Positions 54,223 through 62,621 of a stretch of 64,000 nt of DNA are shown in pieces. How positions within the stretch are numbered: the first letter of the stretch is position 1; every line of letters begins with the position of its first letter. Location of the stretch: assembly GCA_025455005.1 (NCBI GenBank), contig JALONH010000011.1, forward strand, positions 1-64,000. The letters run 5' to 3'. The notes under the pieces are model-generated. The model saw nothing but the letters and a program-made list of their open reading frames with translations. It had not been told where the DNA came from and did no database searches. The stretch comes from Cytophagaceae bacterium (lineage in GTDB: Bacteria; Bacteroidota; Bacteroidia; Cytophagales; Cytophagaceae). Position numbers and translations under genes: made by a program.

Positions 54223-57200
54223 TTATTTTTTTGATGGTGTGGAAAGGAACAATAAATATAATATTGGTAAAATAATCAGAGTTAATACAGTTGCTACAAC
54301 CAGTCCTCCAATAACGACCGTAGCTAACGGTTTTTGTACCTCAGCACCGGCTCCAGTAGCAATAGCCATAGGCATGAACCCTAATGCAGCGACAGCAGAC
54401 GTCATAAGTACAGGTCGGAATTTATATTTCACTCCGGCCCTCACTAATAACTCAACAGAGTCATATTCTTTTTGGTGTTGTTTAAAATGGCCTATTAACA
54501 TGATACCATTCAATACAGCAATGCCAAATAAACAAATGAATCCAACACCAGCAGAAATACTAAAATTAATCCCGGTTATATATAAAGCAAAGATTCCGCC
54601 GATAGCAGACATAGGTACAGCTGTAAATACTAAAATACTTTCCCCTACTGTTCCAAATGAAGCATACAATAATGCTAGAATGATAATTAATGCTATAGGA
54701 ACTACAATCATTAATCGTTCTTTCGCCATACGGAGATTTTCATATTGACCACCGGCTTCTAATACATAACCAAAAGGCAAACTCACTTCTTTCTTAATAC
54801 GCACATTAGCTTCTTTTACCAAACTTTCCATATCTCTTCCTCTTACGTTTGCTCCTATTTGTAGACATCTCGATTTGTTGACATGGCGAATTTCTGCTGG
54901 TCCGATATCTAATGTAATTTTGGCTAATTGTTTTAAAGGAATTAGATTACCTTTGAAATCTTTAATCAAAATATTTTCTAAGGTCTCAACTTTATTTCGT
55001 TCTAGGGTTTCTAATCGAACCACTAAATCATACCTTCGATCTTCCTCATATATAATCCCTGATTTTTTACCGGCAAAAGCCGTTTCAATCACTTCGTTTA
55101 CTTGATTTATTGTAATACCATAGAGGGCTAGGGTTCTTCGATTATAACTTACTTGTATTTGAGGAAGGCCATCCATTTGTTGCATTTGAACATCTTTAGC
55201 ACCTTCTAAAGAAGCTAGAATAGACATCAACTGATTCCCTAATTGTATCATTTCTTTTATATCCGACCCATATAACTTATAAACTACATCTGTTTTTGAC
55301 CCACTTAATAAATCATTAAACCTTGCTTCGATCGGTTGTTGCATGGAGGGTAATGTACCCGGGAAGAACTCTGTATATACTGCATTGATTTGCTCGATTA
55401 ATTGTTCTTTAGAATGAACTCGTTTCCATTGATCCTTCGGTTTAGTTGAAATGATAATGTCCGTTGATTCCATCGGAACAGGATCAACAGGAATTTCAGA
55501 TGTTCCAATCTTGCCGACTACATGTTCGATTTCATCCGGAAATTCTGCCAGTAATTTTTGTTCAATTTTAATAGAGGTTTCAATGCTCTGCGATAAGGAT
55601 GTGCCTACCGGTAACCGGGTTTCGATTTGTATATCTCCCTCATCTAATTTCGGAATAAACTCCCCTCCTATCTGAGTAAAAGTAAAACCGGCTACAAGTA
55701 ATAAACCAACCAAAGCAACTACAAGTGTAGTTTTAATTTTTAATGCACGAAGGAAAATCGGCTCAAAAATTTTATCGTGTAAATAATCAACCAATCGATC
55801 CGAAAATCCCCCTTCAGCATGTGGTTTATTTAATATCCAAGCACACATCATTGGTACATAGGTGAGCGATAAAAATAAAGCGCCAAATATGGCATAACTA
55901 ACAGTTAAAGCCATTGGACGAAACATTTTACCTTCTACACCGGATAAAAAAAGTATAGGCGTATACACAATTAAAATAATTATAGTGCCGAAGAAGACAG
56001 AATTTTTAATATTCTTCATCTCATCTATAACCCATACTTGACGATCTTCATAAGGCACACCTTTAACCATTCCCCGCATTCGTAAGCTTAACATCATGAC
56101 GATACCCTCTACTACAATTACAGAGCCATCAACTATAAGTCCGAAATCTAATGCTCCTAAACTCATTAGATTACCTATCACTCCGGTACTGACCATCATA
56201 CCAAATGTGAACAACATAGACAATGGAATAACAGACGCTGCTATTAAACTTGCCTTGATATCTCCTAAAAAAAGAAATAACACCAGCAACACGACAATAG
56301 CACCTTCTATCAAATTTTTAGAAACTGTAGAAGTTGTTCGAGCAACTAAATTTTTCCGATTAATAAAGGTGTTAATAGTTAATCCTTCCGGTAGAAGCGC
56401 TTTTACCGTAGTCATTCTTTCTTCTAATCCCTCTATAACATCTGAAGCATTTTCACCCATTTGTAAAAGCACAACTGCACCAACGACTTCTCCTTGTCCA
56501 TCCATTGTCATAGCTCCATAACGGATACTACTTCCAAGTTCAACATTGGCAACATCTTTAACTAGAACAGGAACATTATCATTTATTTTAATAACTGTAT
56601 TTTGTATATCTTCTAATGTAGTAGCTAATCCAACCCCTCGAATAATATAAGAACGACGGTCTTTTTCTATGTAAGCACCTCCGGTATTATTGTTACCTTG
56701 CTCTAATGCATCAAATAATTCCGGTATGGTTACATTAAAGGCCCGTAATCGTTCCGGAAATAATTTAGCTTGATATTCTTTTTTATAACCACCAAAACTA
56801 CTTATGTCCGCTACACCAGGCGTACCCAGTAGATTTTTCCGAATAATCCAATCTTGTATGGATCGGATTTCCATCAAGGAGAAGGAGGTATCTCCGGGTT
56901 GTTCCGGCTGAATAACGTATTGATAAATTTCCCCAATACCTGTGGTAATGGGCGCCAACTCTGGTTCTGCACCAGCCGGTAAATCTTTTTTAACGGTACT
57001 TAAGCGTTCAAACACTTGTTGTCTGGCCCAATACAAATCCGTAGCATCATCAAATACAACGGTCACAGAAGACAAACCAAATTTTGATATAGAACGTATT
57101 TGCTGTAAGCCTTTAATATTGGAAAGTTGAATTTCTAATGGTGAAGTGATAAAACGTTCAATCTCCACCGGACCTAAATTAGGCGAAAGGGTAATTACAT

Positions 57201-57342
57201 TTACTTGTTTGTTGGTAATATCTGGAACTGCGTCTATGGGTAATTTTAGTAAAGAGTATCCACCCCAAATAACTAAAAGTAACATAGCACCCAATACAGC
57301 CCACTTATTCCTTACACTAAAGGAAGTGATAGCATCTATCAT
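54223..57342 (-). CDS. Heavy-metal efflux RND pump (second operon)
   Basis: A 1039-aa HME-RND transporter paralogous to the pump at 18701-21832. The first helix leads into PIDAVPDITNKQVNVIT; the helix-4 relay is ALDFGLIVDGSVIVVEGIV with both Asp and Glu and the usual Gly after the second Asp. The C-terminal half carries GSKTDVVYKLYGSDI and the GAGAEVQKPLATVVIGG element. No TolC-like gene accompanies it; a small exported protein gene takes that position. It may share the channel encoded at 17470. Confidence 0.93.
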   Translation of the reverse strand: MIDAITSFSVRNKWAVLGAMLLLVIWGGYSLLKLPIDAVPDITNKQVNVITLSPNLGPVEIERFITSPLEIQLSNIKGLQQIRSISKFGLSSVTVVFDDATDLYWARQQVFERLSTVKKDLPAGAEPELAPITTGIGEIYQYVIQPEQPGDTSFSLMEIRSIQDWIIRKNLLGTPGVADISSFGGYKKEYQAKLFPERLRAFNVTIPELFDALEQGNNNTGGAYIEKDRRSYIIRGVGLATTLEDIQNTVIKINDNVPVLVKDVANVELGSSIRYGAMTMDGQGEVVGAVVLLQMGENASDVIEGLEERMTTVKALLPEGLTINTFINRKNLVARTTSTVSKNLIEGAIVVLLVLFLFLGDIKASLIAASVIPLSMLFTFGMMVSTGVIGNLMSLGALDFGLIVDGSVIVVEGIVMMLSLRMRGMVKGVPYEDRQVWVIDEMKNIKNSVFFGTIIILIVYTPILFLSGVEGKMFRPMALTVSYAIFGALFLSLTYVPMMCAWILNKPHAEGGFSDRLVDYLHDKIFEPIFLRALKIKTTLVVALVGLLLVAGFTFTQIGGEFIPKLDEGDIQIETRLPVGTSLSQSIETSIKIEQKLLAEFPDEIEHVVGKIGTSEIPVDPVPMESTDIIISTKPKDQWKRVHSKEQLIEQINAVYTEFFPGTLPSMQQPIEARFNDLLSGSKTDVVYKLYGSDIKEMIQLGNQLMSILASLEGAKDVQMQQMDGLPQIQVSYNRRTLALYGITINQVNEVIETAFAGKKSGIIYEEDRRYDLVVRLETLERNKVETLENILIKDFKGNLIPLKQLAKITLDIGPAEIRHVNKSRCLQIGANVRGRDMESLVKEANVRIKKEVSLPFGYVLEAGGQYENLRMAKERLMIVVPIALIIILALLYASFGTVGESILVFTAVPMSAIGGIFALYITGINFSISAGVGFICLFGIAVLNGIMLIGHFKQHQKEYDSVELLVRAGVKYKFRPVLMTSAVAALGFMPMAIATGAGAEVQKPLATVVIGGLVVATVLTLIILPILYLLFLSTPSKK

Positions 57343-57388
57343 ATAAATAAGATTAAAGTATAACGAAAACTATTAAAGACTAAAGTAG

Positions 57389-57793
57389 TTAAGCGTTATT
57401 AGGAGGTGGGGTTGGTATGTTACGGTATGGAATGGGATAATTAAAAAAGTCAGCGTGATGAATATAGTTAGTATCCCCTATTACTTTCGAATGTAGAGCG
57501 ATATTGGATATTTTATCCGGTATTACAAAGTAGAAATATACTTTTTCTATTAATGATCCACCTGAATCATCTTCTTGATTTTCAGGAATCATATTCTTCT
57601 TATCCAAACAATATTCAATAAACCATTCTGAAATGGATTCCATTTCATTGATTTGCAAATTTTCTTCCAAGCTTAAATCTTTATCTAAATTCGAGCGAAC
57701 ATCCGGAGGGTTGATACAAAAATTCACTACAGCCATTAACCATATACTAATAATGGGATATACAATATACATATGACGTAGTGTACGCAGCAT
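57389..57793 (-). CDS. Small exported protein preceding the second RND pump, unknown
   Basis: A 134-aa protein with one N-terminal hydrophobic stretch (about 8-27, a signal or anchor) and an acidic middle (SNLDKDLSLEENLQINEMES). Its C-terminus, HHADFFNYPIPYRNIPTPPP, holds a His pair and a proline-rich end. I do not recognise a family. Its stop is 46 bases before the pump ATG, so it probably belongs to the operon. Small proteins of this sort are found in front of Bacteroidota heavy-metal pumps; whether it binds metal is unknown. Confidence 0.65.
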   Translation of the reverse strand: MLRTLRHMYIVYPIISIWLMAVVNFCINPPDVRSNLDKDLSLEENLQINEMESISEWFIEYCLDKKNMIPENQEDDSGGSLIEKVYFYFVIPDKISNIALHSKVIGDTNYIHHADFFNYPIPYRNIPTPPPNNA

Positions 57794-57815
57794 CCTATAA
57801 ATATGTACGTTAATC

Positions 57816-58487
57816 TCAACTTTTACAAGCTTTTGTCATTTCTTTTTTAAATGGTGGTCCCTTTATCGCCTCTACTCGATAACCAATTTGTTGAAGTGTT
57901 CGCTTAAAATTTCCTTGTGCACAATAGGTTACTAGTATACCTTCCTTTCTTAATGCAGTATATAACATACTAAAATTACTTGTAGACCACATGTCCGGTT
58001 GTTTAGAAGGGGCGAACGCATCAAAGAAACAAATATCAAAACTTTCTTTTGGCAAAGATAGGTCTTCTAGTAATTTTGAATATTTAAATAATATAAAATT
58101 AGAATGGAGTTCAATATTAGTATTAAATGCCGACTCATGTAAGGCTGTAAAAATCGATTCCTGAACCTCCGTCAAGGCAGAATAATTTAATTGTTGTACT
58201 GTAGCTAACGATACAGGAAAGGGTTCTATCGTTGTATACCGAACCAATACATCATGCTCCAGAGCCCACTTATAGGTTAACAATGCGTTTAATCCTGTAC
58301 CGAATCCTACTTCTATGACATCGATTGTGTTTTTAGGCAACAAAGTATGAATTCCTTGTTGTATATAAACATACTTCGATTCTTGTAAAGCACCATGTTT
58401 GGAATGATACGTTTCATTTAACTCTCTATGGTAAAGAGAATGAGATCCATCAGATGAAGTAATCAACTCTACACGTGGAGTGTTCAT
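57816..58487 (-). CDS. mnmD: tRNA U34 methyltransferase MnmD
   Basis: SAM-dependent methylation in the mnm5s2U34 wobble modification, as a stand-alone version of the MnmC methyltransferase domain. The 223-aa protein has the SAM-binding IEVGFGTGLNALLTYKW, the catalytic DAFAPSKQPDMW motif and a GPPFKKEMTKA end. It begins three bases after the cysQ stop codon, a likely co-transcribed pair. The oxidase part of MnmC is absent, as expected for MnmD. Confidence 0.92.
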   Translation of the reverse strand: MNTPRVELITSSDGSHSLYHRELNETYHSKHGALQESKYVYIQQGIHTLLPKNTIDVIEVGFGTGLNALLTYKWALEHDVLVRYTTIEPFPVSLATVQQLNYSALTEVQESIFTALHESAFNTNIELHSNFILFKYSKLLEDLSLPKESFDICFFDAFAPSKQPDMWSTSNFSMLYTALRKEGILVTYCAQGNFKRTLQQIGYRVEAIKGPPFKKEMTKACKS

Positions 58488-58490
58488 TTT

Positions 58491-59264
58491 TTATAGAGTA
58501 CCTAATACTATAAAACCGGAATTCAATAAATTTTCTTTGTTATAGGGAAAGAGACTTCCATCGATTTTGGTGAGGGTGCCGCCTGCTGCTTCTACAATAG
58601 CATGACCGGCCGCGGTATCCCACTCCATGGTAGGTCCGTGGCGATAGTATAAATCTGCACTTCCTTCCGCCACTAAGCAAAACTTAATCGAACTTCCGGT
58701 GCTAATCGTTTCATCAATTTTGTACTTAGTAAGTATTGCTTGTTCATCCGGTGAAGCATGCGAACGACTCCCAACTGCAATTCTAGGAGCTCTTGCAACT
58801 CTTACCTGTAATGGTGTTTTCTTATGTTGTTCTATTTTATATGCCTTCACTTTAGGAATACCAACATACAATTGACTGGTAACCGGTATATAAATAACCC
58901 CCAACACCGGTCGATTATGTTCCATTAACGCAATATTAACAGTAAACTCTCCATTCCGTTTTATAAATTCTTTTGTCCCATCCAAAGGGTCTACCAACCA
59001 ATAATACGGCCATGAAGTGCGTTCCTCTAACAACACTTCACTGCCTTCTTCTGATAAGATGGGTATGGATGGAAAACTATCTTGTAATATTTTTGATAAA
59101 ACAATATGAGATTGCTTATCCGCTAAGGTCAACGGAGAACGGTCGTCCTTGTACTCTATTAAAGAAGTAAAATCAGGACGGTCATAAACTTCCAGTATTG
59201 CTTTACCGGCCTCAATCGCAGCTTGAACTGCAGCTGCTTCTAATGATTCTATTGGATACTGCAT
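58491..59264 (-). CDS. cysQ: 3'(2'),5'-bisphosphate nucleotidase
   Basis: Removes the 3' phosphate of PAP/PAPS and so clears a toxic by-product of sulfate activation. The 257-aa inositol-monophosphatase family protein shows LTLADKQSHIVLSKIL, LSEEGSEVLL, WLVDPLDGTKEFIKRNGEFT and MEWDTAAGHAIVEAAGG. The ATG at 59264 is the family-like start; an in-frame extension to 59306 adds nothing conserved. It is divergent from cysC, consistent with one sulfur locus. Confidence 0.94.
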   Translation of the reverse strand: MQYPIESLEAAAVQAAIEAGKAILEVYDRPDFTSLIEYKDDRSPLTLADKQSHIVLSKILQDSFPSIPILSEEGSEVLLEERTSWPYYWLVDPLDGTKEFIKRNGEFTVNIALMEHNRPVLGVIYIPVTSQLYVGIPKVKAYKIEQHKKTPLQVRVARAPRIAVGSRSHASPDEQAILTKYKIDETISTGSSIKFCLVAEGSADLYYRHGPTMEWDTAAGHAIVEAAGGTLTKIDGSLFPYNKENLLNSGFIVLGTL

Positions 59265-59461
59265 GCAAATAAATTTGTTTGGCAATTTACATAAAAAACA
59301 GAGCATATTATAGCTTACCTATGAGAATACAAAAGGCTATTTGGAAGTCAACATCGATTACAAAATAAATACTTTACTAATTCGATAGAGTATAGAATAT
59401 CACTCAAGTTAAAACAAATAAAAATCCTTCAACTACCGCATGAATATTGGTTATAATACCT

Positions 59462-59469
59462 TACTTTTG
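59462..59469 (+). promoter_or_regulatory. Putative -7 box of cysC-cysD-cysN
   Basis: TACTTTTG matches TAnnTTTG and lies 19 bases before the cysC ATG. A TTG at 59447-59449 is only 12 bases upstream, closer than usual, so the -33 element is unclear. Confidence 0.35.
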
Positions 59470-59488
59470 TACCTCATTATTTTACAGT

Positions 59489-60088
59489 ATGGCTGATCAT
59501 ATACATCCAATCTTTGATAAGATACTTCAACGAAGTGATAAAGAAAAAGCGCTTCGTCAAAAAGCACTGGTAATTTGGATGGTGGGTCTTTCCGGATCCG
59601 GTAAAAGTACACTAGCAAAATCAGTAGAAGGGGCATTACACGAACGTGGGCATGTAACGATGTTATTGGATGGTGATAACCTACGTACCGGTATCAATAA
59701 TAATCTAGGGTTTTCAGAAGCAGATCGTATAGAAAACATACGTCGCGCTGCTGAGGTTTCGAAGTTGTTTGCTTCTTGTGGTATCATAACGATTTGTTCT
59801 CTTATCAGTCCTACAGAAGAGATTCGACAAATGGCCAAAAAAATTATCGGTGAAGACGACTACTTTGAGTTGTTCGTTCATTGCCCGATTGAAGTTTGTG
59901 AACAACGAGATGTAAAAGGTTTATATAAGAAAGCCAGAGCCGGAGAAATTAAACACTTTACCGGAATTGATTCTCCATTTGAAGCTCCTACACATCCCAA
60001 CTTAGAGGTACGTACCGATCTTAATACATTAGAGAAGTGCTTACAGGATATCGTAGATCAAATCTTACCTAAAGTAACGTTACATTAA
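59489..60088 (+). CDS. cysC: Adenylylsulfate kinase
   Basis: Phosphorylates APS to PAPS. The 199-aa P-loop kinase shows WMVGLSGSGKSTLAKSVE, LDGDNLRTGINNNLGFSEAD, the lid region EIRQMAKKIIG and YKKARAGEIKHFTGIDSPFE. I chose the ATG at 59489; the frame upstream to 59447 crosses the promoter region. It is the first gene of cysC-cysD-cysN. Confidence 0.95.
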   Translation: MADHIHPIFDKILQRSDKEKALRQKALVIWMVGLSGSGKSTLAKSVEGALHERGHVTMLLDGDNLRTGINNNLGFSEADRIENIRRAAEVSKLFASCGIITICSLISPTEEIRQMAKKIIGEDDYFELFVHCPIEVCEQRDVKGLYKKARAGEIKHFTGIDSPFEAPTHPNLEVRTDLNTLEKCLQDIVDQILPKVTLH

Positions 60089-60114
60089 ATAAAATATTTC
60101 TATATCCTATCATC

Positions 60115-61020
60115 ATGAATTCGTATAAATTGTCTCATTTAAAACAACTGGAATCTGAAGCCATTCACATTATGCGGGAAGTTGCCGCACAATTTGAGCG
60201 ACCGGCTTTATTGTTCTCAGGAGGAAAAGATTCCATTGTTATGGTTCGTCTAGCGGAAAAAGCATTTTTCCCTGCACGTATTCCATTTCCATTAGTACAT
60301 GTAGATACCGGGCATAATTTTGAAGAGACGATTCAATTCCGTGATTATCTAGTAAAAAAATTAGATGCGCAATTAATCGTTCGTTCCGTTCAAGATTCTA
60401 TTAACAAGGGAACTGCAGTAGAAGAAAAAGGTCCTAATCCTAGTAGAAATTCCCAGCAAACGATTACCTTATTAGAAACAATTGAAGAATTTAAATTTGA
60501 TGCTTGCTTTGGTGGCGCTCGAAGAGATGAAGAGAAAGCAAGAGCGAAAGAACGATTCTTTTCCCATCGAGACGACTTCGGTCAATGGGACCCTAAAAAT
60601 CAACGCCCGGAATTATGGAATCTGTACAACGGAAAAAAACAAGTAGGAGAACACTTTAGAGTATTCCCTTTAAGTAATTGGACAGAGATGGATGTATGGC
60701 AATATATTTTGGCTGAAAATCTTGAAATTCCTAGTATCTACTTTACCCACAGACGCGATATTGTAAACCGTGAAGGAACATTGCTTGCTCATTCACCTTT
60801 TATCACAGTAATGAATGGTGAAACAGTTGAAAATAAGATTGTACGCTTCCGTACCGTAGGTGATATGACCTGTACCGGAGCAGTAGAATCAGAAGCATCT
60901 ACTCTGGAAGAGATTATTCAAGAAGTGGCGGCAGCCCGTCAGACGGAACGCGGAACACGTGCCGACGATAAACGCTCTGAAGCAGCTATGGAAGATCGTA
61001 AAAAACAAGGTTATTTTTAA
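60115..61020 (+). CDS. cysD: Sulfate adenylyltransferase subunit 2
   Basis: Catalytic subunit of ATP sulfurylase, which makes APS from sulfate and ATP. The 301-aa protein has the PP-loop in ALLFSGGKDSIVMVRL, HVDTGHNFEETIQFRD, DACFGGARRDEEKARAKERF, RVFPLSNWTEMDVWQYI and the family end DRKKQGYF. It works with the GTPase subunit CysN encoded 30 bases downstream. Confidence 0.97.
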   Translation: MNSYKLSHLKQLESEAIHIMREVAAQFERPALLFSGGKDSIVMVRLAEKAFFPARIPFPLVHVDTGHNFEETIQFRDYLVKKLDAQLIVRSVQDSINKGTAVEEKGPNPSRNSQQTITLLETIEEFKFDACFGGARRDEEKARAKERFFSHRDDFGQWDPKNQRPELWNLYNGKKQVGEHFRVFPLSNWTEMDVWQYILAENLEIPSIYFTHRRDIVNREGTLLAHSPFITVMNGETVENKIVRFRTVGDMTCTGAVESEASTLEEIIQEVAAARQTERGTRADDKRSEAAMEDRKKQGYF

Positions 61021-61050
61021 TCTATTCGAATTAAGCATTTACTTATATAT

Positions 61051-62346
61051 ATGTCACAGACTACAAGTACAAAAGAATCCTATAGCACAGAAAGTTATTT
61101 AAATATGGACTTACTACGCTTTACTACTGCCGGTAGTGTAGACGATGGTAAAAGTACCTTAATAGGTCGTTTATTATACGACTCTAAAGCCATATTCGAA
61201 GACCAACTCGAACAAATTGAAGAGGTATCCAAACGAAAAGGTAAAGGGTATGTTGATTTATCTTTATTAACCGATGGTCTACGTTCTGAAAGAGAACAAG
61301 GTATCACCATTGATGTTGCTTATCGTTATTTTGCTACTCCAAAACGTAAATTTATTGTAGCCGACACTCCGGGTCACGTTCAATATACGAGAAATATGGT
61401 GACTGGTGCTTCTACAGCAAACTTAGCTATCATTCTTGTAGACGCACGCCATGGTGTTATCGAACAAACTTGCAGACATTCTATCATCGCTTCTCTATTG
61501 CAAATCAAACACGTTATTGTTTGTGTAAACAAAATGGATTTGGTTGACTTCAAAGAAGAAGTCTTTAACACAATCTGTTCGGACTATTCCAACTTCGCAT
61601 CCAAACTATCGATTCCGGATATTCGATTTATTCCCATCTCCGCCTTATTAGGAGATAACGTAGTAGATGCCTCTGATAATATGCCTTGGTATAAAGGGGG
61701 TACGTTAATGTACAATTTAGAAACAGTAAATATTTCAGCTGATTTAAATTTTATAGACGCTCGCTTTCCTGTTCAATATGTCATTCGTCCTATGAATGAT
61801 AAATACCATGACTATCGTGGGTATGCCGGTAAAGTGGAGGGCGGCATTTTCCGTCCGGGTGAAGAAGTGGTGCATTTACCTTCAGGATTATCTTCAAAAA
61901 TAAAATCTGTAGAAACCATTGAAGGTCCTTTAGCAGAAGCTTTCCCTCCCATGTCCGTTACCATCACGTTAGAAGACGATATCGATATCAGTCGAGGAGA
62001 TATGATTGTAAAACCCAACAACCAACCGGAGGTTAGTCAAGATATCGAACTAATGATTTGTTGGTTGAACGATAAAAAAATGAATACCGGTGGAAAATAT
62101 GTCATTAAACATACAACTCGAGATGCCCGTTGTGTCATCAAAGATGTACGTTATAAAATAAATATTAATACCTTAAATAAAATAGAAGACGACAAAACAA
62201 TAGGATTAAATGATATTGGTCGTATTGTTATTCGTACTACAACTCCTCTATTTTTTGATAGTTATTCTAAAAATAGAGCTACCGGAAGTGTTATACTCGT
62301 AGATGAATTTACCAACGAAACCGTAGGCGCCGGTATGATTATCTAA
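61051..62346 (+). CDS. cysN: Sulfate adenylyltransferase subunit 1 (GTPase)
   Basis: GTPase that drives APS synthesis with CysD. The 431-aa protein has the G-domain motifs TAGSVDDGKSTLIGRLL, DTPGHVQYTRNMVTGAS, NKMDLV and SALLGDN, then translation-factor-like beta-barrels. It lacks a fused CysC domain; APS kinase is a separate gene. A terminator follows the stop codon. Confidence 0.96.
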   Translation: MSQTTSTKESYSTESYLNMDLLRFTTAGSVDDGKSTLIGRLLYDSKAIFEDQLEQIEEVSKRKGKGYVDLSLLTDGLRSEREQGITIDVAYRYFATPKRKFIVADTPGHVQYTRNMVTGASTANLAIILVDARHGVIEQTCRHSIIASLLQIKHVIVCVNKMDLVDFKEEVFNTICSDYSNFASKLSIPDIRFIPISALLGDNVVDASDNMPWYKGGTLMYNLETVNISADLNFIDARFPVQYVIRPMNDKYHDYRGYAGKVEGGIFRPGEEVVHLPSGLSSKIKSVETIEGPLAEAFPPMSVTITLEDDIDISRGDMIVKPNNQPEVSQDIELMICWLNDKKMNTGGKYVIKHTTRDARCVIKDVRYKININTLNKIEDDKTIGLNDIGRIVIRTTTPLFFDSYSKNRATGSVILVDEFTNETVGAGMII

Positions 62347-62369
62347 ATTAATTTTAATCCTTATTATCC

Positions 62370-62401
62370 AAAAGCCGTTACTTCATTAACGGCTTTTTTT
62401 T
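62370..62401 (+). terminator. Terminator after cysC-cysD-cysN
   Basis: AAAAGCCGTTA-cttca-TTAACGGCTTTT with a run of T residues after the stem, 23 bases beyond the cysN stop codon. Confidence 0.92.
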
Positions 62402-62434
62402 ATACTAAAAAACGTTTTCGGACGTATTTAATGT

Positions 62435-62557
62435 ATGAAAACACTTCTTGCCATCCTAGCTTTAGCTTTCACGCTCGTAACTTGTAGCCCCAAAAATCAA
62501 ACCTTTAAAGGTAGCCATAAAGATAAAAAAGGCCACACCTGCATTAATGGATGTTAA
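62435..62557 (+). CDS. Tiny lipoprotein (40 aa)
   Basis: Hand translation from the ATG at 62435 gives MKTLLAILALAFTLVTCSPK at the start: a short hydrophobic signal followed by a lipobox Cys. The mature part is Lys-rich (SHKDKKGH) and ends TCINGC with two more Cys. Forty residues is normal for Bacteroidota micro-lipoproteins. It lies between the cysN terminator and the AsmA-like gene. No family or function known. Confidence 0.6.
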   Translation: MKTLLAILALAFTLVTCSPKNQTFKGSHKDKKGHTCINGC

Positions 62558-62621
62558 TTTGATTTAACAGAAATACCTCCATTAGTGTCTTATAGTTTTT
62601 GTATATTGAGTACTATTCTAT

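Noticed and set aside
54218-56521. Long plus-strand frames opposite the second RND pump (for example 54218-54748 and 56096-56521)
   Set aside because: They run antisense to a well-matched 1039-aa transporter, are low-complexity (Thr/Ile/Ser/Pro-rich), and show no family motif.
62558-62621. Promoter for the AsmA-like gene
   Set aside because: TAGTTTTTG resembles a -7 box but has an extra base and no matching TTG at the right spacing.
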